Translations under genes and position numbers: made by a program | Notes under the pieces: generated by a model | The model's input: only the letters and a program-made list of their open reading frames with translations | Database searches by the model: none | Told to the model about the DNA's origin: nothing | Part shown: positions 6,468-14,114 of the stretch, in pieces | Layout: every line of letters starts with the position of its first letter | Numbering within the stretch: the first letter of the stretch is position 1 | Source: Pseudomonadales bacterium | Lineage (GTDB): Bacteria > Pseudomonadota > Gammaproteobacteria > Pseudomonadales > DC-out160 | DNA length: 14,114 bases | Reading direction: 5' to 3' | NCBI GenBank assembly: GCA_016765265.1 | Contig: JAESQG010000261.1 | Coordinates: 1 to 14,114, forward strand

Positions 6468-8858
6468 ATGGAACCGTCAACCACATCAACAAACCAAACC
6501 TATCGAAATTTTTCACCACACTGGCTATATGTCACGATCCTGATAATTTTGTCATCACTATTATTACCGCAGTTTTCGCTCGCTGCTGAAGATGACACTG
6601 AGCCTCCTGAATTTGTCGCAGTCAATCTTGCGCCAACCAGTATTGATGTCACTTCCGACTCAGCATCGGTCACGCTGACGACAACAATAACTGATGATCT
6701 TTCCGGTTTTGATCATGGTTATTTTTATATTTATAGCGCATCTAATGTTCAGTACAAATATATCTACTTTAGACAGACAGACAGAATATCGGGAACTGAA
6801 CTAGATGGGCAGTATCAGGTAGTAATAGATTTCCCGCAATTCAGTGAAGCGGGCGACTGGAGACTCCGGAGCGCCTACCTATATGATAAGACGACTAACA
6901 GACAATATTATGATGAAACAGAGCTGAATAGCCTTGGCAGCACTACAGTTTCTGTTACCTCTGAAGAGGACGTAACGAGTCCTGTGATCACTGACATCAT
7001 CATTTCGCCTATCACAATTGATACTAGTACTAATGATGCCAGCATAACGTTGACCACAACTGTGACAGATGATCTTGCTGGTTTTGATTATGGGTATTTC
7101 TATTTTTACAGCGCATCTCACAATCAGTACAAAATCGCGCGCATAAGAAATAGAATTTCAGGGAATGCGTTTGAGGGTGTGTATCAGGATACGGTTACAT
7201 TCCCACAATACAGTGAAGCCGGTGACTGGCAGATTCGATTCGGGTATTTACATGATAACGCGTCGAACAGGTGGTATCAGAGTGAGCAAGATCTAATTGC
7301 TATGGGTTTTCCGATTAGTTTTACCATGGAAGCGGATCCTCAGGATCTACAGGCACCTATGCCCTCTGGATTTGACATCGTGCCAGATGTGGTAAATACA
7401 ATCTTAAGCCCTGCTTCTACCACTTTTTCCATGAACATTACCGACAATTTGTCCGGATTTTCCTATGGCCGGTTATATGCTACCAGTCCATCAGGTGGGC
7501 AAAGGCACTCGATGTACATTAGTGCATATGCCCGCACCTCTGGAGACGAGCTGAATGGCGAATATCAAATTACAAAAGAATTTCCGCGTTATAGTGAGTT
7601 CGGCGAGTGGAAGATAAATCGTCTTTATCTTTATGACCGAACCACAAATTACGAAAATTATACTACGCAGGATCTCGATGCTTTAGGATTTCCAACAACT
7701 ATCTTCATGGAAGGTGTCATTGATTCGGATACTCATATCATAGGGACGGAAGGGGGAACCATCGAAACAGGTGACGGCATCCTAACAGTGGAATTTCCTG
7801 CCAATGCATTAAGTGAAGATACTGAAATCTCGATCACGAGTGTCGGTAGATTTGACCCCGTTGATATAAGGATAAGTGAAGGCCCTGGAGTCGGTAATAC
7901 CATTGCTGAATATGATTTTCAGCCAGACGGTTTAGTTTTTTCTGAACCAGTAACGGTGACCATGACTGTTGATGTTACAGATTTAAATCAAAATAAGCGT
8001 GACCGACTTAATATGTATCTTTATACCGATACCGATGGTGACGGCACTTTGGACACCTTCATTCCACTGTCTCCAGAACAAATAATCAGTATCACAACGA
8101 TGGAAAATCCGGATGGAACAGTTGTGATGATATTCGTGATTGAACTGGAGCACTTCTCAACCTATGCCGTGATTCTACCGATTGATGGTCTTGATACAAC
8201 TGCACCCGATGTTCAGATCACGGTTCCGCAACTAGGTGGGATTATACAGGATGGCGCTACTCTCATTGCAAGCGTCACCGATGAAAGCGGCATCGAGTCA
8301 GTGCATTACACCATTAGAGAAGCCAACGAAAACGGAGGAGCTATCATAGGCTACGAACACATTGCAGCGATACAACAAGGTGACACCAATCTATGGGAGC
8401 TAGATTTTAACAGCGTAGAATTGCTGGATGGTCATTATATCCTATATTCGCAGGCTGTTGATGAATACGGTAATGAAGGGACCAGTAGTACTGTACCTTT
8501 CAGCATCCGAAACTGGGCTGTATTGGATATACTTCCTGCTTCTAAAGAATATCGAGCAGGACGAACCATGCCGGTGAAATTCGCATTAAGAATTGCTGAA
8601 TCCGTCAACCCTAATACCCCTTTTGTCCGCAATGAAGAATTGGAAATTCGAATTTACGAAACCTCAAATCCGGAAAATATTTTGCAGTCATCTCTGTTGG
8701 GAGATAAGGCCACTGACTACAGGATTAATGGCGCTACCGAGATTTATATCACTAACTTCAAAACCAGTAAAACACCGACTGAGTATACTGTCGAAATCTG
8801 GCGAGCAGCCAAGCAGTTCCATATCGGAAGTTTTACTTTTGAAACTAGGAGGAAGTAA
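6468..8858 (+). CDS. Secreted multi-domain protein: three beta-repeats, ZU5-like, Ig-like and PxKF-like domains
   Basis: A 796-residue protein, ATG at 6468 with AGAGG at 6454-6458. The N-terminal signal (about 1-40) has a long polar region and a hydrophobic core Y-V-T-I-L-I-I-L-S-S-L-L-L-P, with cleavage near S-L-A-A. Three homologous repeats follow at about 41-168, 169-291 and 292-417. Each carries T-D-(D/N)-L-(S/A)-G-F, a Y-G-(Y/R) strand, S-G-x-x-(L/F)-(D/N/E)-G-x-Y-Q, F-P-(Q/R)-(F/Y)-S-E-x-G-(D/E)-W and a Tyr/His-Asp-x-x-(T/S)-N end. Residues about 423-570 resemble a ZU5-like domain (G-T-E-G-G-T-I, V-E-F-P-A-N-A-L) with an Asp-rich D-T-D-G-D-G-T-L-D calcium-type loop at 521-529. Residues about 577-680 are Ig-like (T-A-P-D-V, A-V-D-E-Y-G-N). 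The C-terminus has the PxKF-like V-L-D-I-L-P-A-S and M-P-V-K-F-A-L (701-707). It is likely a surface or extracellular binding protein. The ligand is unknown. Confidence 0.8.
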   Translation: MEPSTTSTNQTYRNFSPHWLYVTILIILSSLLLPQFSLAAEDDTEPPEFVAVNLAPTSIDVTSDSASVTLTTTITDDLSGFDHGYFYIYSASNVQYKYIYFRQTDRISGTELDGQYQVVIDFPQFSEAGDWRLRSAYLYDKTTNRQYYDETELNSLGSTTVSVTSEEDVTSPVITDIIISPITIDTSTNDASITLTTTVTDDLAGFDYGYFYFYSASHNQYKIARIRNRISGNAFEGVYQDTVTFPQYSEAGDWQIRFGYLHDNASNRWYQSEQDLIAMGFPISFTMEADPQDLQAPMPSGFDIVPDVVNTILSPASTTFSMNITDNLSGFSYGRLYATSPSGGQRHSMYISAYARTSGDELNGEYQITKEFPRYSEFGEWKINRLYLYDRTTNYENYTTQDLDALGFPTTIFMEGVIDSDTHIIGTEGGTIETGDGILTVEFPANALSEDTEISITSVGRFDPVDIRISEGPGVGNTIAEYDFQPDGLVFSEPVTVTMTVDVTDLNQNKRDRLNMYLYTDTDGDGTLDTFIPLSPEQIISITTMENPDGTVVMIFVIELEHFSTYAVILPIDGLDTTAPDVQITVPQLGGIIQDGATLIASVTDESGIESVHYTIREANENGGAIIGYEHIAAIQQGDTNLWELDFNSVELLDGHYILYSQAVDEYGNEGTSSTVPFSIRNWAVLDILPASKEYRAGRTMPVKFALRIAESVNPNTPFVRNEELEIRIYETSNPENILQSSLLGDKATDYRINGATEIYITNFKTSKTPTEYTVEIWRAAKQFHIGSFTFETRRK

Positions 8859-8889
8859 TGGGTAGATTGTTTTAATAGTGTTGTGAGTT

Positions 8890-8925
8890 AAAGGACGTGA
8901 ATGCAATATTCATGTCCCTTTCTTG
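8890..8925 (+). terminator. Likely intrinsic terminator after the repeat protein gene
   Basis: AAAGGACGTGAAT (8890-8902) pairs with ATTCATGTCCCTTT (8908-8921), allowing one bulged base and one G-U pair, around a short loop. TTTC-TTG-CATTT follows, a moderate T-rich tail. It lies about 30 bases after the stop at 8858, a usual distance, and would separate the block ending there from the cyclophilin gene. Confidence 0.6.
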
Positions 8926-9034
8926 CATTTAGGTTAGAATCGCTTTTCCCTTCCTAATGAAAAGGAGATTAGCACCTGGGGTAGAACTAAGTCCGAGTAA
9001 AGGACATGTGTACGACACGTATGGTAGCTTCCTT

Positions 9035-9141
9035 ATATGTAAAACTATTAGTAATAAAATATATCTTACATATCTAGTTTGCAATGTCCCGTGACGCGTC
9101 ACGTTTATGTGACTAGACTTAACCCAGATAAACCTAGTCAC
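9035..9141 (+). promoter_or_regulatory. Cluster of inverted repeats upstream of the cyclophilin gene
   Basis: Within the 336-base gap between 8858 and 9195 there are three perfect dyads in about 110 bases. ATATGTAA (9035-9042) matches TTACATAT (9066-9073). CGTGACGCGTCACG (9090-9103) is a full 14-base palindrome. GTGACTAG (9109-9116) matches CTAGTCAC (9134-9141). The last two share the half-site GTGAC, which therefore occurs four times in alternating orientation. This fits an operator array or a structured RNA leader. The regulator cannot be named. Confidence 0.4.
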
Positions 9142-9194
9142 TGCCCTATGGACCTAATGCCTATATACGTCAGTGGCTAGCAAGAGGCTCTTGT

Positions 9195-9788
9195 ATGTCT
9201 GCATCTATGGTAGTGGCTATTGCTGGCGTTATTACCGTCATTCTTGTGTTGATCACTATTGCGATCATAGCTAAAAAAGGCAGTAAAAAAGGAAAAAGCG
9301 GTAATCGCGTCCTATTCAAAACAGACATGGGAGACTTTGAGGTGGGGCTCTATTCTAGCAAAGCCCCCATTAGTGCTAAGAACTTTTTAAACTATGTGGA
9401 GAAAGGGTTTTACGCCGGCACTATTTTTCATCGCGTGATGCCTGGGTTTATGCTCCAGGGCGGTGGATTTACAGATAAGATGGTTTTGAAAAAAACGCTG
9501 CCGCCTATTCGAAATGAAGCCTCGAACGGCATTAAAAATACCAGATGCACACTCTCTATGGCGCGCACAAAAGATCCTCATAGTGCCAACTCACAGTTCT
9601 TTGTTAATGTTGTGGATAATAAAAGCTTGGATCCAGGCTTCGACAAACCGGGATATGCTGTATTTGCTAAGATCACAAAAGGCATGGATGTGATTGATGA
9701 GATAGCAAAAGTAGCAACAAAGAATCACGGTAATCATGCAAATGTACCGGTTAAACCAATACATATAATTTCGGCAAAAATTCTCTAA
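9195..9788 (+). CDS. Membrane-anchored cyclophilin-type peptidyl-prolyl cis-trans isomerase
   Basis: A 197-residue protein with AAGAGG at 9182-9187 ahead of ATG 9195. Residues about 5-26 form a single hydrophobic helix (V-V-A-I-A-G-V-I-T-V-I-L-V-L-I) followed by a Lys-rich stretch (K-K-G-S-K-K-G-K) and no cleavage site. By the positive-inside rule the catalytic domain would be cytoplasmic; if the helix is instead an uncleaved signal it would be periplasmic. The cyclophilin domain spans about 38-197. Core motifs are F-H-R-V-M-P-G-F-M-L-Q-G-G with Arg80, Phe85 and Gln88 at the active-site positions, then S-A-N-S-Q-F-F-V-N-V, then G-Y-A-V-F-A-K-I. It is close in size to single-domain bacterial PpiA/PpiB apart from the anchor. 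It catalyses proline isomerisation in folding proteins. It is separated from the upstream block by a likely terminator and converges with the next gene, 47 bases away. Confidence 0.92.
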   Translation: MSASMVVAIAGVITVILVLITIAIIAKKGSKKGKSGNRVLFKTDMGDFEVGLYSSKAPISAKNFLNYVEKGFYAGTIFHRVMPGFMLQGGGFTDKMVLKKTLPPIRNEASNGIKNTRCTLSMARTKDPHSANSQFFVNVVDNKSLDPGFDKPGYAVFAKITKGMDVIDEIAKVATKNHGNHANVPVKPIHIISAKIL

Positions 9789-9835
9789 TAATAGGTCGCA
9801 TCAGCACGATACGAATACCATCGCTTTATGGAGAT

Positions 9836-12229
9836 CTATTTATCACGTTTCTTTAGCCACAAATCCCACGCATCCTTATAGGGGCCTGACACATTAAACC
9901 AGCTCAAGAAATTCATTTTGAAGAAACGTTGATTATGTAGGTAAAAGACCCCCGCTCTTCTGGCAAAACGATCCGGATCATTAAGTTCTTCAATACGCGC
10001 AGGTTCAATATTCAATAGGTCCTGCTGCGTTGAAAATATTCTATTTCCCATTTTTGAAATTTGGTAGTTTCTCACTAACATAAACTCTAATACTGGGTCA
10101 TCGTCAGTATTTTCTCTGTCTACTTTAGCCTCATAAGAATGAAATATATTATTTGATACCAGAATATCTTCAAAATATTCTTCCATTCGAAATTCTGGCA
10201 ATATTTCTTGCAAGTGATTCTTCAATTTGACACTGACGGGAACTTCATTAAACGACCTGGGGATGAGCGGTTGATCAGAACACGTTGCCATAAAATAACT
10301 GTCTTTGAGTAAACGTAGGTCACAATATCTAAAGCTTCTACGCAATGCTGATAAAATAACTTTTACTCCCTCTTCAGTCATATTAGGCACGGCTAACCAG
10401 GTATTGAAAATCCCATCTGGTTTCAACGCTATCTTTACCCTTTCATAAAACTCAACCGTATATATTTTAGAGGCAGAAAAATACGTTGGTGCAGGAATAG
10501 AATTCACGATCACATCATATTGATTCTTTTTACCTACAAGAAATGCTCGACCATCAGTGAAATAGATCTTTGCCGTTGCGTTATCAATAATATCCATGTT
10601 CGCATATCTAATTCTCGGCAACATCTGAAAAAAAGCCTTATTGATTTCAACCACATCTGTATGCTTGAATATTTGCGCTACCGTGCCTGCTGTAATACCT
10701 GTTCCCAAACCTAAAACTAGTGCATTTTCAAATCCCCGCGCATTGATACCGGGAATAACACCGCTGACAACTTCTGGAAAATTTACCTTGCCATTGCTGG
10801 ATATATAAATACTAGGATGACCGTTATAAGAGACCCATTCGTAGCTAGGGGTTTTGAGAAGGGTTGCACTGTCCGCTCCATTCTTATAGATGGTAACCTC
10901 GTCACGTTTCGAAATCTTATCCGCCCACTGTGCCAGATAGAGATTACGCTCTTGCCAATTAGCCATATTTAAACCAAGGCACAAAACGGCGCTTGCCGCG
11001 AGACCCAATTGTACCTTTGACCAATCTCGGCCGATCACCAACAAAGCGCCAAGCAGAGCCAGGCCGCCAATGACAGCTAAAATCGCGTCCGTGGAGAAAT
11101 AGGGGTGTCCTACCAAAACATAGGTTAAATATCCCGTGGCATTTGCTAAGCTGGCAATAAACAGTAGATGACCGGACTCACTGGCCACATCACGTTCCGA
11201 GCGCAATAATGCAGGCAGAGTCGCGCCAAAAAGAATCATAGGGCCTAAGGCAAAGGAACAGCCACTAATAAATTTATGCAGTAGAACCAGAACTTCAGAA
11301 CCTGTTTTCCAAGGAGCTGTGGAGGCATAGACTTGCAGCAGTGGCAAATAATTTAAGTACGTTAGACCAATCACCAGTGGCACTAATAAGAGTATGGTTT
11401 CGAAACGCACTTTAGTTCTTGAGGCCCACCACGCTCCCAGGGAGACACCTAAAATAGTCACGGCTAATCCAATGGCAAAATTTTCACGGTAGGGTTGATA
11501 AACTAAATAGCTTAGCTTGAGAAAAAACATTTGGAACACCGCACTACCAAAGCTCACCAGGATAAGCGCAAGCACAGTACGTTGAGGAAAACTAAATGTC
11601 GAACCCTTCAATTCTACTTTGGATCCAACCCTCATCCCCCATAACAACAAGCCATTAAAAATATTAATTATGCCAATGATCGCTAAGGAACTGGAAATCC
11701 CCACGATCTTAATCATCACCAATTCAACCAATAACAACCCGAATAATGCACCAACGTTATACGCTATATACACAGGTTGAAATGCTAAAACCTTTGCAGA
11801 ATTTTCTTTTATGTACGCACTAAACAAAGGAATACTAAAACCAATCAGCAGGCTGGGAATCGAGAGCAAGCCAACAACCGAAATAATAGTTAACATTGGG
11901 CTTGCCGTAATCTCAGCAATGAGGGTCTGACCAGACAACCAAGATAATGCTATCGGCAGAGCCAGCGCATAACTCCCCGTCAATAACTCAAATAAATATA
12001 ACCAGCGAACATAGCGGTGGGCCAGCTTTGCTCCTATACCAATACCGATTAAAAAGGTACTAAGCAAGGCAGCGTGAACATAGAGCATATCGCCCAATAA
12101 CGTCGTTAAAACACGAACATACAAAACCTCATATGCAAGAGCGCATGCACCAGACAAAAAGGCTAAAAAAGTGAATATCTTAATTCTAACTCTTGGAGAT
12201 GCGAATCTAGTCATCATTCGATCCATCAT
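9836..12229 (-). CDS. Polytopic membrane protein with C-terminal spermidine-synthase-like domain
   Basis: A 797-residue protein whose ATG at 12229 overlaps the stop of the upstream minus-strand gene as ATGA, indicating translational coupling. Residues about 15-420 contain many membrane helices. The first carries the family motif S-G-A-C-A-L-A-Y-E-V-L-Y-V-R (26-39) seen in membrane-fused spermidine synthase homologues. Residues about 440-680 form a Rossmann-type aminopropyltransferase-like domain: V-L-G-L-G-T-G (505-511), V-V-E-I-N (526-530), F-T-D-G-R (557-561), then Y-D-V-I-V-N-S-I-P-A-P (571-581) and I-Y-T-V-E-F-Y. In classical SpeE the segment after Y-D-V-I is D-S-x-D-P with the catalytic Asp. 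Here it is N-S-I-P, so ordinary spermidine synthesis is doubtful. About 100 further residues at the C-terminus have no recognised domain. The substrate is unknown; membrane-linked polyamine-like transfer or methyl transfer are possibilities only. Confidence 0.8.
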   Translation of the reverse strand: MMDRMMTRFASPRVRIKIFTFLAFLSGACALAYEVLYVRVLTTLLGDMLYVHAALLSTFLIGIGIGAKLAHRYVRWLYLFELLTGSYALALPIALSWLSGQTLIAEITASPMLTIISVVGLLSIPSLLIGFSIPLFSAYIKENSAKVLAFQPVYIAYNVGALFGLLLVELVMIKIVGISSSLAIIGIINIFNGLLLWGMRVGSKVELKGSTFSFPQRTVLALILVSFGSAVFQMFFLKLSYLVYQPYRENFAIGLAVTILGVSLGAWWASRTKVRFETILLLVPLVIGLTYLNYLPLLQVYASTAPWKTGSEVLVLLHKFISGCSFALGPMILFGATLPALLRSERDVASESGHLLFIASLANATGYLTYVLVGHPYFSTDAILAVIGGLALLGALLVIGRDWSKVQLGLAASAVLCLGLNMANWQERNLYLAQWADKISKRDEVTIYKNGADSATLLKTPSYEWVSYNGHPSIYISSNGKVNFPEVVSGVIPGINARGFENALVLGLGTGITAGTVAQIFKHTDVVEINKAFFQMLPRIRYANMDIIDNATAKIYFTDGRAFLVGKKNQYDVIVNSIPAPTYFSASKIYTVEFYERVKIALKPDGIFNTWLAVPNMTEEGVKVILSALRRSFRYCDLRLLKDSYFMATCSDQPLIPRSFNEVPVSVKLKNHLQEILPEFRMEEYFEDILVSNNIFHSYEAKVDRENTDDDPVLEFMLVRNYQISKMGNRIFSTQQDLLNIEPARIEELNDPDRFARRAGVFYLHNQRFFKMNFLSWFNVSGPYKDAWDLWLKKRDK

Positions 12230-14114
12230 TCAACCAAGGGAGAATCAAACACGGATACATGTTCCACGCCATGAGCCCACCGAAATTCAAGAATAGGAAA
12301 GTCATCCGTATGCAAAGGACTTGGATTGGCCTCCGCCAATTTATTAAGTTTGCCGCGATTCTCCCACGCAGTTGCGAGCAGCTCATGCAAGGTCTTATTT
12401 ATGTTTTGAGTATCTAGTATTTCTTGAAGAGCGATCTTCGCATTTGGATCAATACGCTCAAGATGCAGCATTGCCGTTTCAGGTGTGACAGGGTTCTTAA
12501 ATCCAATCACATTTAAGGACGTGTTTCCGTAAGCACTGAAATAAAGTACCGTAGGAAAAACCGTATTTAAACCCTTAATGAGCAATGACACATCATCCCC
12601 CCAAAACAATTGCGTATAGACTCCCCCAGGCCGTAAATGATCGTAAACTTCCTGCCACAAGTCGACGGTATACAAGGATGCAGAACCGGGCAGATAAGGA
12701 TCTAAGACATTAACAGAAATAATATCGTAAGTTTTATCACTAGCCACCAGTATATGCCGACCATCGCCTTGAACCAATTGGACTCTCGCATCTTGAAGAT
12801 AACTAAAATTATACTTTGAAAACGTATTTTGATGACGCACCAAGAAAGGCAATATTTCGATTGTCTCTATGGAGTCAACATCAGAATATAAAGTATAAGT
12901 ACCCGCAGTAATACCATACCCTGTACCGACATTTAGTACATCACAACACTCTTTGGCAAATAATGTAGTGAGATGTGCTGCCATTTGTTGTGCATGGGTA
13001 GTTTGTGGATGGCCCAAATCATAGATGAGTTGCAAACGATTATTTTTAACACGCAACATCCCGGACTCAGTTTGCGTTAGGCTTTGGACACCGTATTCAT
13101 CTTCACTATAATCCACTAGCTTCTCGTCATTGCGCAACAGCAGTAGGTCTTTTGGAAACTGGACCGCAATTACAAGGGTAAAAATAACCGCTAAAACTAC
13201 AATAGACTTTTCACTATTCACTTTGGAAGTCCATAGCAAGTAAATAGCAGCGCACACTATTTGCAAACCCGTAATAAATAAAAATGCCCACAGTGTACCT
13301 AGCCAACGGCTCAAGGCGAAACTAGCCACCACTGCTCCAACCATCGCACCTACCGTATTGATAAAATATAAGTTGCCCAGCACTTTTCCCGGCAATATAT
13401 CAATCTCTCTTGCGCTCCATAATAACAAAGGGAATACCAATCCCAAGGCAATAATGGGCGGGAATATAAGTATCCACATCGTCAGTATTCTTCGAATAAA
13501 TTCATTGTCCATCATAATAATAGAGGCAAGCCCATCACCGTGGATAGTAGTGCTAGCCAAGGGAACAATTGCTAAATGTAAAAAACCTGCAACGATAAAG
13601 ATCCAAGCCATTAGCTTTAAGGCTTGTGCCGGCGTATTGGCTTTAAATTTCTGACCGATGGTAGGTGCAAGCAGACTACCCAAACCTAAACAAATAATGA
13701 AAATAAACAATAAGGCTGTAATCGCTATGGTGCGATCGCCTAAGAGAAACTTGGCCATCCTCCCCCATAAAATTTCATAGGCTAAGACCGAAAACCCACT
13801 AATAAAAGCAAAGCCACACCACAGTATTTGCTCTCGGGGACCCTTTTTTATTTGCGTTGATTCCTCTTCTTGATGCCCGGCCCTAACTGGAGAAGGTTCG
13901 CCGACATAAAACTGAGTCGCCATTAGGTAAAACAATAACGCTACTATCAGATTTAAACCAACGGCAATAGACACTGTTAAAGTCAGCCCTAACTGCCAAA
14001 TCAGAAAAAAACCCGTAAGAAAAGCACCCACCGCAGCACCAATCGTATTCCAACCATAAAGTTGAGTTACTATTTGACGCGGTAAAGTCCAATCTTGAAC
14101 TGCGTTCAACATAA
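12226..14114 (-). CDS. Polytopic membrane protein with spermidine-synthase-like domain, 5' end outside window
   Basis: At least 628 residues; the frame runs to the right edge of the window. An ATG at 14112 is unlikely to be the true start, because the family's N-terminal helices and first motif would be missing and the sequence opens in mid-domain (L-Y-G-W-N-T-I-G-A-A-V-G-A-F-L-T-G). A second copy of the family motif, S-G-F-S-V-L-A-Y-E-I-L-W-G-R (visible residues 105-118), starts the next set of helices, which continue to about 320. The C-terminal Rossmann-like domain (about 335-628) has L-N-V-G-T-G-Y-G (393-400), I-E-T-I-E-I (415-420), V-Q-G-D-G-R (447-452) and Y-D-I-I-S-V-N-V-L-D-P (462-472). 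The second acidic residue of the D-x-x-D-P motif is kept but the first is Asn. It overlaps the downstream paralogue by four bases, so the two are made together. Partnership as a heteromeric membrane enzyme is plausible inference. Confidence 0.78.
   Translation of the reverse strand, partial: MLNAVQDWTLPRQIVTQLYGWNTIGAAVGAFLTGFFLIWQLGLTLTVSIAVGLNLIVALLFYLMATQFYVGEPSPVRAGHQEEESTQIKKGPREQILWCGFAFISGFSVLAYEILWGRMAKFLLGDRTIAITALLFIFIICLGLGSLLAPTIGQKFKANTPAQALKLMAWIFIVAGFLHLAIVPLASTTIHGDGLASIIMMDNEFIRRILTMWILIFPPIIALGLVFPLLLWSAREIDILPGKVLGNLYFINTVGAMVGAVVASFALSRWLGTLWAFLFITGLQIVCAAIYLLWTSKVNSEKSIVVLAVIFTLVIAVQFPKDLLLLRNDEKLVDYSEDEYGVQSLTQTESGMLRVKNNRLQLIYDLGHPQTTHAQQMAAHLTTLFAKECCDVLNVGTGYGITAGTYTLYSDVDSIETIEILPFLVRHQNTFSKYNFSYLQDARVQLVQGDGRHILVASDKTYDIISVNVLDPYLPGSASLYTVDLWQEVYDHLRPGGVYTQLFWGDDVSLLIKGLNTVFPTVLYFSAYGNTSLNVIGFKNPVTPETAMLHLERIDPNAKIALQEILDTQNINKTLHELLATAWENRGKLNKLAEANPSPLHTDDFPILEFRWAHGVEHVSVFDSPLVE

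Noticed and set aside
6263..6484. Minus-strand reading frame of 73 codons in the gap before the repeat protein
   Set aside because: It overlaps the strong hairpin and the ribosome binding site of the real gene, has no credible start signal, and its product has no protein-like pattern.
8929..9141. Minus-strand reading frame of 70 codons in the inverted-repeat region
   Set aside because: It runs through the palindromes, has no ribosome binding site, and shows no recognisable protein features.
13358..13654. Plus-strand 98-codon reading frame within the right-hand membrane protein gene
   Set aside because: It lies antisense to a well-supported membrane domain; long antisense frames are expected opposite Ile/Leu/Ala-rich coding sequence.

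Overview
This window looks like an accessory chromosomal region of a Gram-negative bacterium, most likely a free-living gammaproteobacterium. The signs are Sec signal peptides, a lipoprotein with a C-G-G-G-S start of the CGGGS type common in that class, AT-leaning composition, and large secreted Ig-like proteins. I cannot name a genus. There are nine protein genes and no tRNA, rRNA, CRISPR array or insertion sequence.

Layout. At the left edge is the end of a small exported protein (2-304). A plus-strand block follows (427-8858): a divergent sigma-70-like protein, a zinc-finger (HC2-type) membrane-spanning anti-sigma factor, an exported caspase-like cysteine protease (peptidase C14), a large lipoprotein, and a secreted multi-domain protein with three related ~125-residue repeats, a ZU5-like region, an Ig-like region and a PxKF-like C-terminus. 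A likely terminator (8890-8925) closes the block. Next comes an intergenic region rich in inverted repeats and a membrane-anchored cyclophilin-type peptidyl-prolyl isomerase (9195-9788). Converging on it from the right edge are two overlapping minus-strand genes for polytopic membrane proteins with C-terminal spermidine-synthase-like domains. The second runs off the window.

How the genes may work together. The sigma, anti-sigma and caspase genes are adjacent and co-oriented. The anti-sigma factor has a cytoplasmic zinc finger, one membrane helix and a periplasmic domain with an FN3-like look. The caspase has a signal peptide and both catalytic residues. An attractive but untested model is an envelope-signalling module in which the exported caspase, or something it cuts, controls sigma release, with the lipoprotein and the Ig-repeat protein as sensors, substrates or regulon members.

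Reading-frame oddities. Two genes in this block appear frame-disrupted at short tracts. The lipoprotein's natural start (ATG 4346, good Shine-Dalgarno) is out of frame by one base in an A9 run. The caspase's glycine-rich tail is in the -1 frame after a T-TTA-AAA heptamer and a G3 run. A C9 run lies upstream of the sigma gene. These could be phase-variable or slippage-controlled sites, or sequencing errors. Raw reads would decide.
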